From: Daucus carota subsp. sativus
Lineage: Eukaryota; Streptophyta; Magnoliopsida; Apiales; Apiaceae
DNA: 64,000 nucleotides
NCBI RefSeq assembly: GCF_001625215.2
Contig: NC_030384.2
Location: 30,120,527-30,184,526, forward strand
Direction of reading: 5' to 3'
This document shows, piece after piece, positions 41,684 to 53,978 of this stretch (within the stretch, counting starts at the first letter, position 1; every line of letters begins with the position of its first letter). The notes beneath the pieces are model-generated. The model ran no database searches, was not told the DNA's origin, and worked only from the letters and a program-made list of their open reading frames with translations. The translations under genes and the position numbers were made by a program.

Positions 41684-41700
41684 GCGCACACCATGCGCAT
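41674..41700 (-). promoter_or_regulatory. Short upstream ORF overlapping the SULTR4 start codon
   Basis: An ATG at 41700 opens an 8-codon ORF (MRMVCAWS) ending in TAA at 41676-41674. It is in a different frame and overlaps the main ATG at 41683-41681. The upstream ATG has A at -3, a better context than the main ATG (C at -3, G at +4). If both are in the mRNA, ribosomes starting at the first ATG would pass the main start and stop 10 bases beyond its first base. Transcript start is unknown. Confidence 0.5.
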
Positions 41701-42960
41701 TGTAGAGAGGAGCAGTTAGTTAGTTTGTATCTGGTCTTTGTTCTGAGCCACCAAGGAAAGAGGAGATAGAAGAACAAGGAAAGGGGTGGGATTCGGCGGG
41801 GCCCGCCAACTTGGATGACTTATGGTTTGTGACACGTTTATGGGAATTTATGCTTTTTTATTGGATAATTCGAATATAATGCTATGCGTAATCAGACGGG
41901 AAAATATATAAAAATTGTTACAGTTTTTGTTTTTAGTGATAAAAATATAGTTAAAATTGTTAAACTAAAAGGTTTCGTGATTAAATTGCTATCAAAAATT
42001 TAATCTGTCACGTACTTTATGATCCTTTTTGTTCGATTATTTATACATTGCATAATATGCACATAATTTCGGTAAAGAACACGTACATATTTGAATATGC
42101 TAATATTAATTTTTTATCATTTAATTTTTATATCTTTCTAAGTTTGATTGGGAGACAAGCATAATTATTGTTTTTAGTAATTAATTAGGTACATAAAATT
42201 GAAGCACGTTAAACAAGCTGTAATCAGATGGGTTACTTGTACCAGTGGTGCATCTGGCCTTAAAAGCTGTCCTTGTTCATTTGATTTTGTACGTACCCCG
42301 ATATTACGTAGTAGTACATTATTAAACTTCCAAAGCAGAGAAAAACCAAAATGAGGAGCAATAACAGAATAAACAGCTATAACCTCATTCCACCATTATT
42401 TTTTCTAAAAATGGATTTTAATAGTACATATTATTGAGCATTTTTAGTAAGGAAATGATTTTTTATTAATTTAAATCTCATTAATAATAATAACTCAATA
42501 CATATATAAAAAATTTTAACAGTAACAATCTATCACCAATATAAAAAATACCCATTTGATAAAAAATGGAAGGGACCGAAAGAGTATCACTTTCAACAAA
42601 TCATATATCTTCAAGAAGAATGGATTAATCAATGATTGTTTCTATATTTTATTTATTCGACATGACTGTTTATGTAGATGTCGTATGATTTTTTATTATT
42701 GAATTAACTCATTTATAAAAGAAAAAAAGTGTGGTTAAACATGCGATGGCGTAAATTTAATGCTGATGAATGTAAATTTAAAATAATATAAAGTACGAAA
42801 ATTTGAAAAGAAGAAGAGTTCAAATAGATGATTAAGCACGGCAACGCACTAATCATATTTGCACGTCTCCATAACTGGATGTGCGGATCTTAATATTATA
42901 TATGCAGATATCCACCGCCGTTAATCAAGTCTTCATCAAAGATTAGTCAAGCTCTAATCA
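41701..42960. other. Intergenic region between SULTR4 and the B3 gene
   Basis: Contains the SULTR4 promoter side and the 3' flank of the B3 gene. No coding exon is seen. One retroposon-like 3' tail lies at 42673-42729 and is listed separately. Confidence 0.5.
42673..42729 (+). repeat. Retroposon 3'-tail fragment
   Basis: The stretch running from TGTAGATGTCGTATGATT to an A-rich tail resembles the 3' end of the poly-A retroposon at 55237-55290 (TGTAGATGCCGTATGACTT, then GAATTA, then the A tail). Two insertions of one LINE/SINE-like family are the simplest explanation. No 5' part or target duplication was resolved here. Confidence 0.45.
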
Positions 42961-45900
42961 TCATTTCCCTGCAAAACCAACCAATTAGATTACAGCTTCT
43001 AACAAAAAGCCAGATCTAAATACTACTAATCCCTTCATGTCACTCAGTTCCACGTAGGGTTTTTTCATTGCTTAGCACAAATTTTAAGTTTTCTAAACAA
43101 TATATTATTATAATTTATTTTAGAAAAGTTCATAAAAAAAATTAAAATAATTTATAAAATTATATTTTACAAAAATACATCCCTAGCTCTCTGTCCAAGT
43201 TTTACAACTTAATAACTTATATTCCCTCTATCCAATTTTAAGTGTCTGTTTTGACTTTCAATGGTCAAATTGACCCTCTTTGACCAAGCATAAAGAACAA
43301 ATTCGTTATTATTTCAAAAAATTAAAAATTACATTTTATAGTATATTGTATGTATTTTATAATGACATAATCCTTTTTACTTTTAAAAATTATATTGTAT
43401 CATATGTGTAAAATTTGGTCAATTTGACCATTCAAAAGTCAAACAGGACACTTAAAATGGATGGAGGGAGTAGATACTAATCTTCTGTTTGAGCAATTGA
43501 TCTTTTTTACTCAGAATCTGATCTTAATGTTCTAGACCACGAGATTATGCCATTATCAACAACCCGGATTCCATCTTGAAAGTATAAAAGCAAGAATGCA
43601 AGAAGATATATCCAGGAGAATATTTGCAGTGAAGAGGTGAAAGATTAAGACATGAAACTTTAACCAGCGAACATTAAAATGAGCAAGGCATACGTACTTT
43701 TCCTCCCTCCTTCAGCTTTGTTTTCAGAATGTGGAAGGTCTGGAGTCTCAGAGACATCATTGTTATTATCTTCATGTCGATTTACCCTCACAATATAGAC
43801 CTGTTTGTGGAACAAAAATCAGTAACTTAATGCAAATAAGATGACAACATAACATGTTTCCCGTCAAAACTCAAAAGTTGCAAAAGGGTTTCAGCAAAAG
43901 ACAGTGTGGGTAATTATATCACAGCCCTCAATTTGACTCGTGTGGTATGACACGTGTTACATTTCGGCTTCCCACGTTGCTGGAATAGGCCAGGAACTTG
44001 AAGGATAATTTAGAAATTTACACCACGTTATCACACTCTCTTTCCCCCCCAAATTGAGTGTTTCAAAAGCATATTCCACATGTCATTTAAAGAATACAAT
44101 TTGGTTTACCAATAATTAATCCGTAGAATTTAGATAAAAAGTTGTTTCTCCACTTGCAAGAAAAAATAGTCCTTCATTCGCCAGTCCAAGACTCTAGACA
44201 GTTATGCAGTAGGGTGAAAATAATGTCTTATCAGGGGTCTCTGGAAAAACGAATAGGGTTGATAAAAATAGTTTTACGCAAAAGGCAGGACCATTCAAAT
44301 TAAACTCTAGGAGTGTGAAAGTTACAGGAGATGAACTGCAGCTGATGCAAAATAGCAGTACTTAGAAGAGCTGGTGGGCGTGAAGAGTGAAAACGCTGGG
44401 AAAAAGAATGAAGGGCAGTGTATACTTTTCACGAAAGCAAAGAGGGCCATTAATTTCTGCAGGATATGTGCTTAGGTAACCTCTATGATAAGAGTTAGAT
44501 GGAAGATTTTTAGTTTAACAATCTAATTCAGTTTTCAACTATAAATTATCATTCATTTTTTCCATGTAACCACCACCTGGCATTACAGTACCTCATTTGG
44601 CATTTTTGTCCCACATCAACATATTTTGGTTACACAAATCATGTTAGAGATTGTGACTTTAAATTAGAAGTAGATTGCCAAATCGTAATATTCACTATAT
44701 TTCTAGATGCCAGAACTTGTTTGTGGCCTATTAGTACCAACTAAGTTGAGAGAAAACAGAAGTACAACTGCACAAGATGACATTGTTTTCTTAAGATTAT
44801 ACTCCCTCCGTCCCACCCATTTCTTATCGAATGGGTTGGGCACGGAGGTTAAGAAATATATATAAAGTAATGGAAAAGAAGAAGAAAAGTGGGGAAAGTG
44901 GTGGGACCCATTGATTTTTAATGTATAAAAAGAGGATAGTGGAGTAAAAGTAGTGTGAAAAGGAAAGAAAAGTAGAGAAGTGGTGGGACCCATTAACTAT
45001 TTTTGGTAAGTTTTGAAATGTAAAGAATTGGGTGGGACATCCCAAAAAGGAAAGTGTAAGGAAATGGATGGGACGGAGGGAGTAGTATGTTGTATAAAAA
45101 CTGGGATTGGGTCAGACCAAATTTATATATGTTCATTATCACATTGGATACTCTGTTGAAGGATCCATATCTTTTTTAAGGTTTCAATCGTAAGAAATCT
45201 AAACCATTGATAAATGAACCGTGTTTTTGGCTACGTAATAAAAGGCCATAATCTTCCAGGGGCAAGAAATTGAAGTTCACAAAGATTGGGCAATATGTAT
45301 AAGATGTCCGGCATATTGACAGCTAAAAGTACATATATCAAGTAAGCATTAAACTTGTGATTAAAATGAATTGAAACCTGAAACTTAGTAGGCTTTATCA
45401 GTTGAAACACCAAAGCATCACCATCAACTAAATCATGATCAACTGCAAAGCCTTTCCAGCCTCCAGAAAGTCCATTCTTTCTATCTAGGTACTTAGTTGG
45501 CCATTCATTCCCCTCCTCATCAACTAAAGTCATTATCTCATCATATTTCGGGAGGTGGCCGTTGCAGAAATGTTGAGGAAGACCCTGTCATATATGAAGT
45601 GATAGGAACCATATTAAAAACTTTAAAAAACTTCTAACAAGCATTCATATATAGAACTAAATTGTTGAGAGTATGAATCATGTTTTGACAACTACAAGTT
45701 TTGCAACCGCGAGATAAGCTTCAAAAGAAGGGTAAAAACATATAAATAAAACTAAATTAGGACTCACCAGCCAAAAGCCGCCAGTGACATGTGACTGAAG
45801 CATTGGCTTAACAAAGCTTGGGGTTTCTGAGGCTAGTCCTGATTGTAATTCTTTGGCTTTCTCTAGAGCATACTGTCTATCTTTGTCAGAGGCATATACA

Positions 45901-47505
45901 CGACTTAGCAAATCCCTTTTACCACCATAACTGAACATCAACGAAGTTCAAAAGCATAAGCTGATCTGGTAAATTTAAAACAGTGTAGTTTAGTTAAAGT
46001 AAAAACAAATTATAGCAATATATTACCTCCTAGGCCTCCCCAATGGTTCAAGCGGAACCTGTCCAGCAACCAAAAAGTCTTAACTTAGTGTTCTGTCATT
46101 GAAAAATAGCTAACACTAAGCCTACAGCTTAAGGTAATAGTAGAAATAGAATTCACACTCTCTTTGCTCTAACTTTTGTTCATGGGGATCCAAGTGTGGA
46201 TCTTTAGGAGCCTAACTTCCCATCAATATTCAACCGTGGTGTCCAAATTAATTTATTTTTTTTAGAATATTAGGTGTCCTAGGTTGTAATTCAAGATTTG
46301 GAACAAGGAGTTGGGAGCAAGCAGCAAAAAAATTTGTACAGAATTCAAAAATATTGGTGGAGGATGGTTTGAACTTAAAACCATGTTGAATTACCAACAC
46401 TCCTAGAACCTTTATATGTTAGTAGAAGAACTTAATATTACATCTTTCACACTCTCCCCTAATTTAAATGCCCAATTTTGGAAATAGTGGATCACTAAGA
46501 ACCCTGATCCCATCTTTGGTACAATTACAAATTAATAATTCAAAATATAATTCAGAGAATATTGGGGTATGAGAATTCAAACTCAAGGTCTGGGGTACTC
46601 CACGAGCTTTGAAGTTGCTAAGTCTCCCTACACATTAATAGTTTTTGGCTGAGTAAAATGAATTTTGATGGAATTGGATTGAAATTTGAGCTATATGTCG
46701 CCATGTCAGGTAGATGTTCATGGTTTCATTTCTTCCTCCATTCCATTCCTAACAACCTACACCAGAGCTTAAACCCGCTATTTTGGAAATGAATCATCCA
46801 TCCACCCTCATTACTCATTTTAATCTCAAATCCTGTTATAGAAAATTTGCACTTGCTCACTTTTTTTCAAAATTTTACCTCCTGCCAGGCTGCCACGATT
46901 TTCATTTTATTTTCCTTCATTGCCCACCCAAACACAATGTAAGATTTCTAATAGAGTTAGGAACCTACCACTCTACCAGCTTATAAACATAAACTCAATT
47001 GCCCACAAGTCCACACAATTAAGTATATAAATAAACCCCTAAAACCATCAAATGAACCCTTCAAACTAATGTAACACAAACCCGAATACACACTACTTAA
47101 GGTAAAAAACCCAAAACAACACATGCCAAAAAATCCAAAAAAACACGAAAGAAAATCAAAAACTAAAAACTGTCAAAAGAGTATAGCTGGTGACTTCTTT
47201 GTAAGTAGGCGGTGGCAATTCAGCAACACGGCTAGACCTCCGGACAGGCAACATCACCGCTGCCTGTTGAGGAATCCGAGGCTTCTTCACCTGCAAAACA
47301 AGTAAAATCGTCAATTCCCATTACTCAAATCTCACAAAAATCAACAAAAACAACACTAAAATGGGCTATTTACCGAAGAAACAGAGATGGGTTTTAAAGA
47401 TTGAGCAAGCTGGTTGAGTTTGAGCTCTTCTAGCTTCTTCTTGTTCTCTTCTACTCTCTTTCTGCGAAGCTCCTCGTAGCTTGATGCATTTGCGTTGGTA
47501 CCCAT
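42961..47505 (-). CDS. B3-domain DNA-binding protein
   Basis: Seven minus-strand exons: 47505-47374, 47290-47195, 46058-46027, 45930-45768, 45584-45378, 43800-43698 and 42968-42961, giving 246 residues. The N-terminal half is a basic, charged helix (YEELRRKRVEENKKKLEEL) followed by the RRSSRVA and PPPTYKE motifs. A single B3 domain covers about residues 125-218 (SFVKPMLQSHVTGGFWLGLP, then GWKGFAVDHDLVDGDALVFQL). This matches the small one-domain B3 proteins of the Arabidopsis At3g19184/At5g42700 type, presumed nuclear transcription factors; targets are unknown. The exon 2 donor (GTCACC) is weak. The last exon supplies only GG AAA TGA, so the tail ends RKRK; reading through that intron instead would end in an 11-residue hydrophobic extension. 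Two Stowaway MITEs lie in its introns. Confidence 0.85.
43222..43470. mobile_element. Stowaway-type MITE in the last intron of the B3 gene
   Basis: The 249-bp element starts TTCCCTCTATCC and ends GGATGGAGGGAG, flanked by TA at 43220-43221 and 43471-43472. The inverted match continues inward (TTTTAAGTGTC, TTTGACTTT, TGGTCAAATTGACC). Stowaway elements (Tc1/mariner superfamily) duplicate TA and carry CTCCCTCC-type ends. Confidence 0.88.
44802..45082. mobile_element. Stowaway-type MITE in B3 intron 5
   Basis: The 281-bp element begins CTCCCTCCGTCCCACCC, ends with the complement (GGGACGGAGGGAG), and is flanked by TA at 44800-44801 and 45083-45084. An internal GTGGGACCCATTRA motif is duplicated about 100 bases apart. 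Small ORFs here are accidental. Confidence 0.92.
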
Positions 47506-48221
47506 TTTGGGCGTAGATGAAAGATTTCAACTTTCAAGGGAGTTGAATATTGTTGAGTTCTTAAAGCTAAACCCTCTGTCTTTTGTTTGTATTTTTTTTA
47601 GTGCAGTTTGTTAAACCCTCTTTGGGTAATGAGGAGTGGCCGCGAATTTTAGCTTTTGTTGATTACATGAGCGCGAATCTGAACGTTTTGAAATTTTTAG
47701 ATTCAGAATTGACGAAAATCAATCGAATTAGTTGGGAATAAAGTCTTTGTAACAAAATTTTCCAAAATAAGTTTTTTATATTTATAGAAAAAAAATTCAG
47801 CCAAACAGACTCTTAGTAAATTTTTTTTACCGAAATTAGTCTTTATTTTTATCAGAAACAATCACCCAAACATACTCCTCTATCAAACATGTGGTAACTG
47901 GTAAGACACTCCTTAATTCAAATAGTCTCCTAGTGTAAATTTAGAAAGAAAACAAAATGTAAAAAAGAGAAGAAAAGAACAAAAAATTTGCATGTTCCCT
48001 TTCTAAAATTTTTGAATAACATTTGGCAAAATTACCTTAAATAGAAGGGATCAAGAATTGTGTGTGAAAAAAGAAAAAAAAAAATGTGTGGCAACTAACC
48101 CCAACAGCATGGATCTTGAACCCCATGCCTAAATGCTAAATGAACACAATCAGTTTTAATTGATTTCAGTGGTTTCAAGTGAAATTTAAATGTCAAACAA
48201 ATATACAATAGTTGTGACTTG
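47506..48221. other. Intergenic region between the B3 gene and MTP11
   Basis: A short spacer holding the B3 promoter and 5' leader and the MTP11 3' flank. It is A/T-rich. No separate gene or repeat is recognised. Confidence 0.5.
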
Positions 48222-51200
48222 TTAGTTACAGTTGAAGGCATGCTCAGGTTTGTGACTGTACTCGTAATCCAAATGAACAAATGCTCGCTCAATCTCCGGC
48301 AACTGCTCAAGTTTCTCCTGCAAGGCTTCTCCAATATCATGTGCTTCCTGCAGGGGCATGTCAGAAGGCAGAACGATGTCCACCTCAACAAAGTAATGAG
48401 ATCCAAATGTGTATGCCCGGACTGTATCAATATGTTTTATTGCTTTGTGGTGGTTCCAACAGAGGTACGTGAGTTTTTGCAAGTATTCTGGTGATGCCGA
48501 TCTTCCAACTAGGGAGTTCACATTCTCCAAGACAGTTAGTGACCATGTACGAATGGTATATAAAGCCAACTGCGTGAAAACACAACATGATGAGAAAATA
48601 AAGTAATGACAATTAAAACTTATTCTTAATTTCCATTGCCAAGCATGCCTCCGAAACAAAATATTTCCAGCTCAAGAAAATCTGCTTATAGAAAATGAAT
48701 CATAAGGGCTTTAGATTTGGTGGGAAAAAATCATGTAAATCATACTTTGACTTCAAGTGGGCTGTACAAGAAAAAAAAAAAAAAATCAAAAAACATTTCG
48801 TTCATAACAAAGACACAGATGAGTTATACTGCGTCTGAAACCAAAAAGATCTCCATACTAATAAAAGTTATGGTTTTAATAGAAGTAAACACCATCTAGC
48901 AATCCAGCTTAACATGGATAAATTAATATATGACCATGCTAGTTTCAACCATGTAATATTTAACTATTATCATCCTTCATATAACATCTGAGTATCTAAC
49001 AGAACAATATTTAAAAAATGGTATAAATAGCTGAATACCAAATCTATATTGGGATGGTGAAGTGCCTAGTTATCAAGCCTACGTAACGATTTATGCATCT
49101 ATAAAAGACACGGTAGTGTCACCTAAATTCAGGTGATAAAAAGTTTCTTTAGAGTTTGGAAACAGATGGCACGTGTTCTTTATATTCCTATGCAGCATAG
49201 AATTGCCTATCTATGTGATGCCGCATGCCCGCATCTTCACAAGTTCACACTAAAGGAAAAAAAGTTTTACCTAAGCTATTTCAAGTACATACATTGGTAA
49301 ACCTTCACCTGCTTTGATACTCCCAGCACAAGATTCTTCCAATCATTCAATTATAATATCTATTTCCTTTTCTTCAGAGAATATATATACAATGCTAAAT
49401 GCTTTGCTATAGATAGTTTTTGAAATTGCTTGGCACTCGTAAAATAGCCTTTCTGTTTCAACCCTTGATTTCACAGGTAATCACCAAGGTGTGAATGTAT
49501 ATCTTATGCATATATAGTCAAAGCAGAACTAGTTTATAAACTTAGTGGTGATCCTAGTTAAGGATGCATGTTACAATAACACAGCTGGGAAACGAGGTGA
49601 CTTACAATAATAGCACCAACAGGATCCATCCATTGACTAATGTAATTGGCAAGAAGTACAGCCACTAAGCCAATAATGTTGGTAATAACGTCAAAAAAGT
49701 GATCTTGTGCATAAGCTTTGACAATCTCATTGGTGAATGTGCGGCAATATAAACACAACACGAGTTTTACTATTGTCACAGAGAGCATGATGCCAACAAC
49801 CCATCGCTCTTGATCGTTTGTCAGCTTGAAGTCAGAATCCTGAAATATGTATAGTGACCAGTGTTATATATTGAATATGAAATATTAATTTAAATAACGA
49901 TTAGAATATGGGATGATACTCCATTATTCTATTTGTTCACAGTGGAAACTGACAAACAGATAAAGACTGAAGCCGGAAATGGAAGAGAATAGGATAGATG
50001 AAATACACCACTAAATACCCAAAAACAAATATCAATGTGTCATTGAACCAGAATATAATCCAAGATATGAAAAGTGGAGGTTGACTTACATCATTTACCA
50101 ATGTACGCACTGACTCCAGTATTATCTGCAGCCCAAGGGTTGCCATGACAGAGGCAAAAACAAGAATACCCTGCATGTCATATTAGAAGTTCAATATCTG
50201 CATGTACTTGTCCACTGGTGGTTCACCTTGTACACTTTTAAGAACGACAAAAATTATTTCTGGACTCGTACAGAATTAAAATTTCTGATTATGGCAGAAG
50301 CACTAAACTACCAACACCTTTAGCAGTTCAGTAGACTACTCATACTTAGTCACATGTAGCAGAGAAATTTCATTGAAGTCTCTGGAAAGGATGATCTACT
50401 GTAAGTCTTTAACAACAATTACAGGGAGAAACACAAATATAAAGTTGTCAATTTGAACTTATGAGCAATCATTTATTTTTACAAAGATCAAGTTTATCTA
50501 AGATCTTCAGATTTCACATGCCCCAACCCATATTTTGAGAAGATTGTTAAACATTTGACTGTCAATTTAGAATAAACCACCAACCCCCTGTGCAGTTTTT
50601 TTTATATTCAACCTCCAAGTTCCAATAGTTAATAAGTTATGTTTATATAATCAACACCAAAATTTGCCCATCCATTACTAAACAGCCATATTTTATGATA
50701 GTATCACTGAACTCGCTTGTGGTGAGTGGTGACAAGTATACTCATCAATAACCGTTAAAGTTAAGTGAGCAAATTAAACAGAAAAATCAGGAAAGGTACA
50801 TCATCTTATACAAAACAAAAAAATTTGGTAGTTCATTACCCATTTGTGTTCTTCAATTGATCCATCAACACCAGGGATAGCGTCTCAGGACCAATAGAAA
50901 AGTAATTTAACAAATTTTGTCTTTCAAACATTCAAATAACCCCACCCCCACCCCCAACCCCCTTTCTCTCTCCTAATCATGAAAAATCAGGCCACTTATA
51001 AGTCAAATGACTGCCAAACTACTAACCAATGGCTGCATTCGATTCTTTCCAATAGGATATTGATAAGGGTTCCGCTTCTGCATGGAGAATGCTGTAAACC
51101 AGAGGATAAACCCTGACAGAAGATCAAGAAGCGAGTCCAATGTTGAAGCAATAATGGCCAGTGAACCGCTTCTAACAGATGCATAAACCTTGGCTGCAAA

Positions 51201-53315
51201 AAGAATCATATTTGCAAAATTTGATATTCTAATGGCTGCTGTCTCACTTCTTGCCAATCTGTCACTTTCTTCCTGCACCCAAAAGCATAGACACTTAATA
51301 TTAGTCCTTTCCTCGCTTATGATTGTTTACAACACAAGGATATATGAGCATGTTGCAGAACACAACACAATGACACAAGCTGAAAAGGGACGTAAGACAA
51401 ACCTGGGACATTCTTGGTACAAAACCACGATCTGCCAAGGCATCCATTTCATTAAATCCCTCCAACATTTCTACCTGTTGTTGATAATACTCGGCTATGT
51501 TATCTTCTGGGCCTGGAAGCAGCAAAGAAAATAAGTGAGATGTGACTGCAGCAATAACTGTGCAACAGAACAATATTTCAATCCTGAAAAAATGCATCTC
51601 GCTTTCCAAAGTAAACCAGTTCACAGTTAATTGTGACTGCAAAGGAAAAGATAACGGTAACTATATTCATAGGTTTTTTGCATTCTGAGCACCATTTCCC
51701 AGCTTATGCAGTTTCTTTAGTGTAAACCCAATTCAATAAATACTTACTCTTAAATTACCCAGAAAGATAATGGAGCATGTAATATGTGGTCATACCATTT
51801 AGAATGGCTAGAAAGGACTATTAACTGCTAGAAAGGACAATTAATTGGTGTAAATAATTGGACGCAAACCATCTCTATAAATATTATCTTCCCAGTTTTG
51901 TAGAGTCACTCAGATGGACACCATTGCGCAAATTTGTTCCAACTAGTTTTAGAGTGAGGCACTCATTTAGATGCACTTGATATAACTGTAAGGAAAAAGA
52001 AGATCCGAGTTCCAAGTCACATATGAAACTATTTGTAGTACGGGTCCCCGAGAACCATAATTATTTCGTTCAGTTAAGATGTGACTTTTTTGAGAAGAAA
52101 TTATGAGTTGATCCCAATGTCATAGCCAGAGTATGTGGTACCACACTTATTGGTCTATGGTGAAGAAAACAGGGTGCTTCAGTATAAAACTTCTAAAGAT
52201 AGCTCGCATTAGAAACATAATTATATCACATTGACTTGCTTCAAAGAGTATGCAGAATATTACTATAAGAAAAAACATAGAGGACAGCAATGTGCACGAT
52301 TTCAAGTAACATATTTTAAAATTACAGGACCCTGTGTGACATTAATTTCCTGATGCTGCTATGGCCCCTCACTTAAAGAACTGCAACCTTGACTCTTTAG
52401 ATTATAATCAAGACAATCAAACAAAAAATTCAAGGATATATAATACATTAATGTTCTGTAACTTATGCCTTCATTGTTTATAAAACTGAACCACGTTTTT
52501 AAATTATTTTTTTGCCTGACGAAACTTACTGTCACCATGCCATCTTCTTGACCAATTTTTACAACATCCCTCCTGCCAATTATCTTGTACTGGCTACTAT
52601 CTGCTGGGACTAAAAACCGAACTATACAATTTACCTGCAACTTCCCTAACAAAGTCTGTTAGGTGAATCCAAATGCTATGAATATACAACATATACAAAA
52701 CTCATACTCCATACTACGATAAGACTCTATCTAACGTAGCTACTTCGAATCTGCTAGCTCACATATGGCAAAGCCAAAAGAGTGCAGAAAAGACAAAACC
52801 TTAATCGTCACTAATCTAAACAAAAAAACAAACAAATGCTTCCTCCGAACTTACAGGAAATCGAGTAACACAAATTCACATCTAACATAATACAGACAAA
52901 ATCAACACGAAAATACAATTACAAACAAATTCACCTAAACACTGTGAACAAGTCATAAACAAACAAAAAAACAGAATAATATAAATTAATTTAATCACTT
53001 TCTAATTTAGGCAAACAAATAAAATATATGAAAAATACAATGACCTAACTAAACAAGCACTACTAGTTATCTAAGCTTAAACAAATCTATTTCGTTGCGA
53101 CCGCGAAATTTTATTAATTTATCGAGATTGCGAAAAATACCTAAAACGCCTAAACAATCCTGGAGGCCACGAGGAGGCTTCTCTTTATGCTGAGACGAGA
53201 CTTGAAATCCGTCGAAATTTAGCCGCCACGAGTGCTCGCCATTGCTTATCTCGCGTAACAGAAACTCCGCCTCCGAGCCGCCGTGATCGCCGCCGGTAAC
53301 CGCGGGGTCCACCAT
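48222..53315 (-). CDS. MTP11: MTP11-like manganese transporter (cation diffusion facilitator)
   Basis: Six minus-strand exons: 53315-53141, 51512-51403, 51272-51027, 50170-50090, 49839-49606 and 48569-48222 (TAA). GT-AG junctions keep frame, giving 397 residues, the usual MTP8-11 size. The two metal-site motifs of Mn-type plant CDFs are present: DSLLD (141-145, helix 2) and DHFFD (250-254, helix 5). The [12 protein letters not shown] leader, the [14 protein letters not shown] loop, and the cytosolic C-terminal fold with CWNHHKAI and [12 protein letters not shown] all match MTP11. In Arabidopsis MTP11 loads Mn2+ into Golgi or pre-vacuolar compartments in exchange for protons and confers Mn tolerance; the same role is inferred here. 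The ATG at 53315 has a good GCCATGG context. Intron 1 is about 1.6 kb. Confidence 0.95.
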
Positions 53316-53960
53316 GGCACGAAATTCGAGGTGGAGAACAGTGTGGTGGTTGAGTGTGTGGAGCAGTGTGTAGTTGTACCAGTAGAAAATGCGTGGTTTG
53401 TGGGGATGGTGTATGTATTGTGTGTATATAGGAGAGAGGTCGGGGTGGAGATTATACGGAAAGTCAGGGGTATTTAAGGAATGTTATGATTTGGTTTGTC
53501 TAGATGCAAAATACAAAAATACTCCGTGTTCATTATGCACTAGATAATTATTTTCTGATATAATGGGAACAAATTCATTAAAATATTAAAATTTAGATGG
53601 CATAAATTATTGAACTACAACCTGATTATGAAATAAAAAACGAGCAAAACAAACAAACGATTTATTTTCAGATCATTTAATATATGTAATATCAAAAGAA
53701 ATTAATCTAATTTACATAATATTCTATTTTCTGAAGCAAATTAAACAAATAAATGAATAAATTATATACATAGTTTGTAATTCACTTGAATTTTTATTAT
53801 TATGATTTTCAATCATGATGGTTAAATATCAAAACTATTAGACGTCATATTAAAAGAATTATACAAAATTTTAAGATTAAATTTTCCATATAAAGATATA
53901 AAATTAATATTATAATAAATATATCAATAATATAAATTTCAACTATCATAGTTATATTTT
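53316..53960. other. MTP11 upstream region
   Basis: The first about 150 bases are GT-rich on the plus strand and probably hold the 5' leader and promoter of MTP11 on the minus strand. The rest is AT-rich with no recognised feature. Confidence 0.45.
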
Positions 53961-53978
53961 AACTATGAGTTATATAAA

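Noticed and set aside
41684..41689. SULTR4 start two codons upstream
   Set aside because: The codon there is GTG; the first usable ATG in frame is at 41683.
44703..45045. Two overlapping minus-strand ORFs of 73 and 96 codons
   Set aside because: They lie mostly within the Stowaway MITE; the phenylalanine/serine-rich translation reflects its pyrimidine-rich strand.
46355..46610. Possible degenerate SINE pair in a B3 gene intron (GAGTTTGAATTC-like boxes)
   Set aside because: Only a weak box B-like match; box A, tail and duplications are absent.
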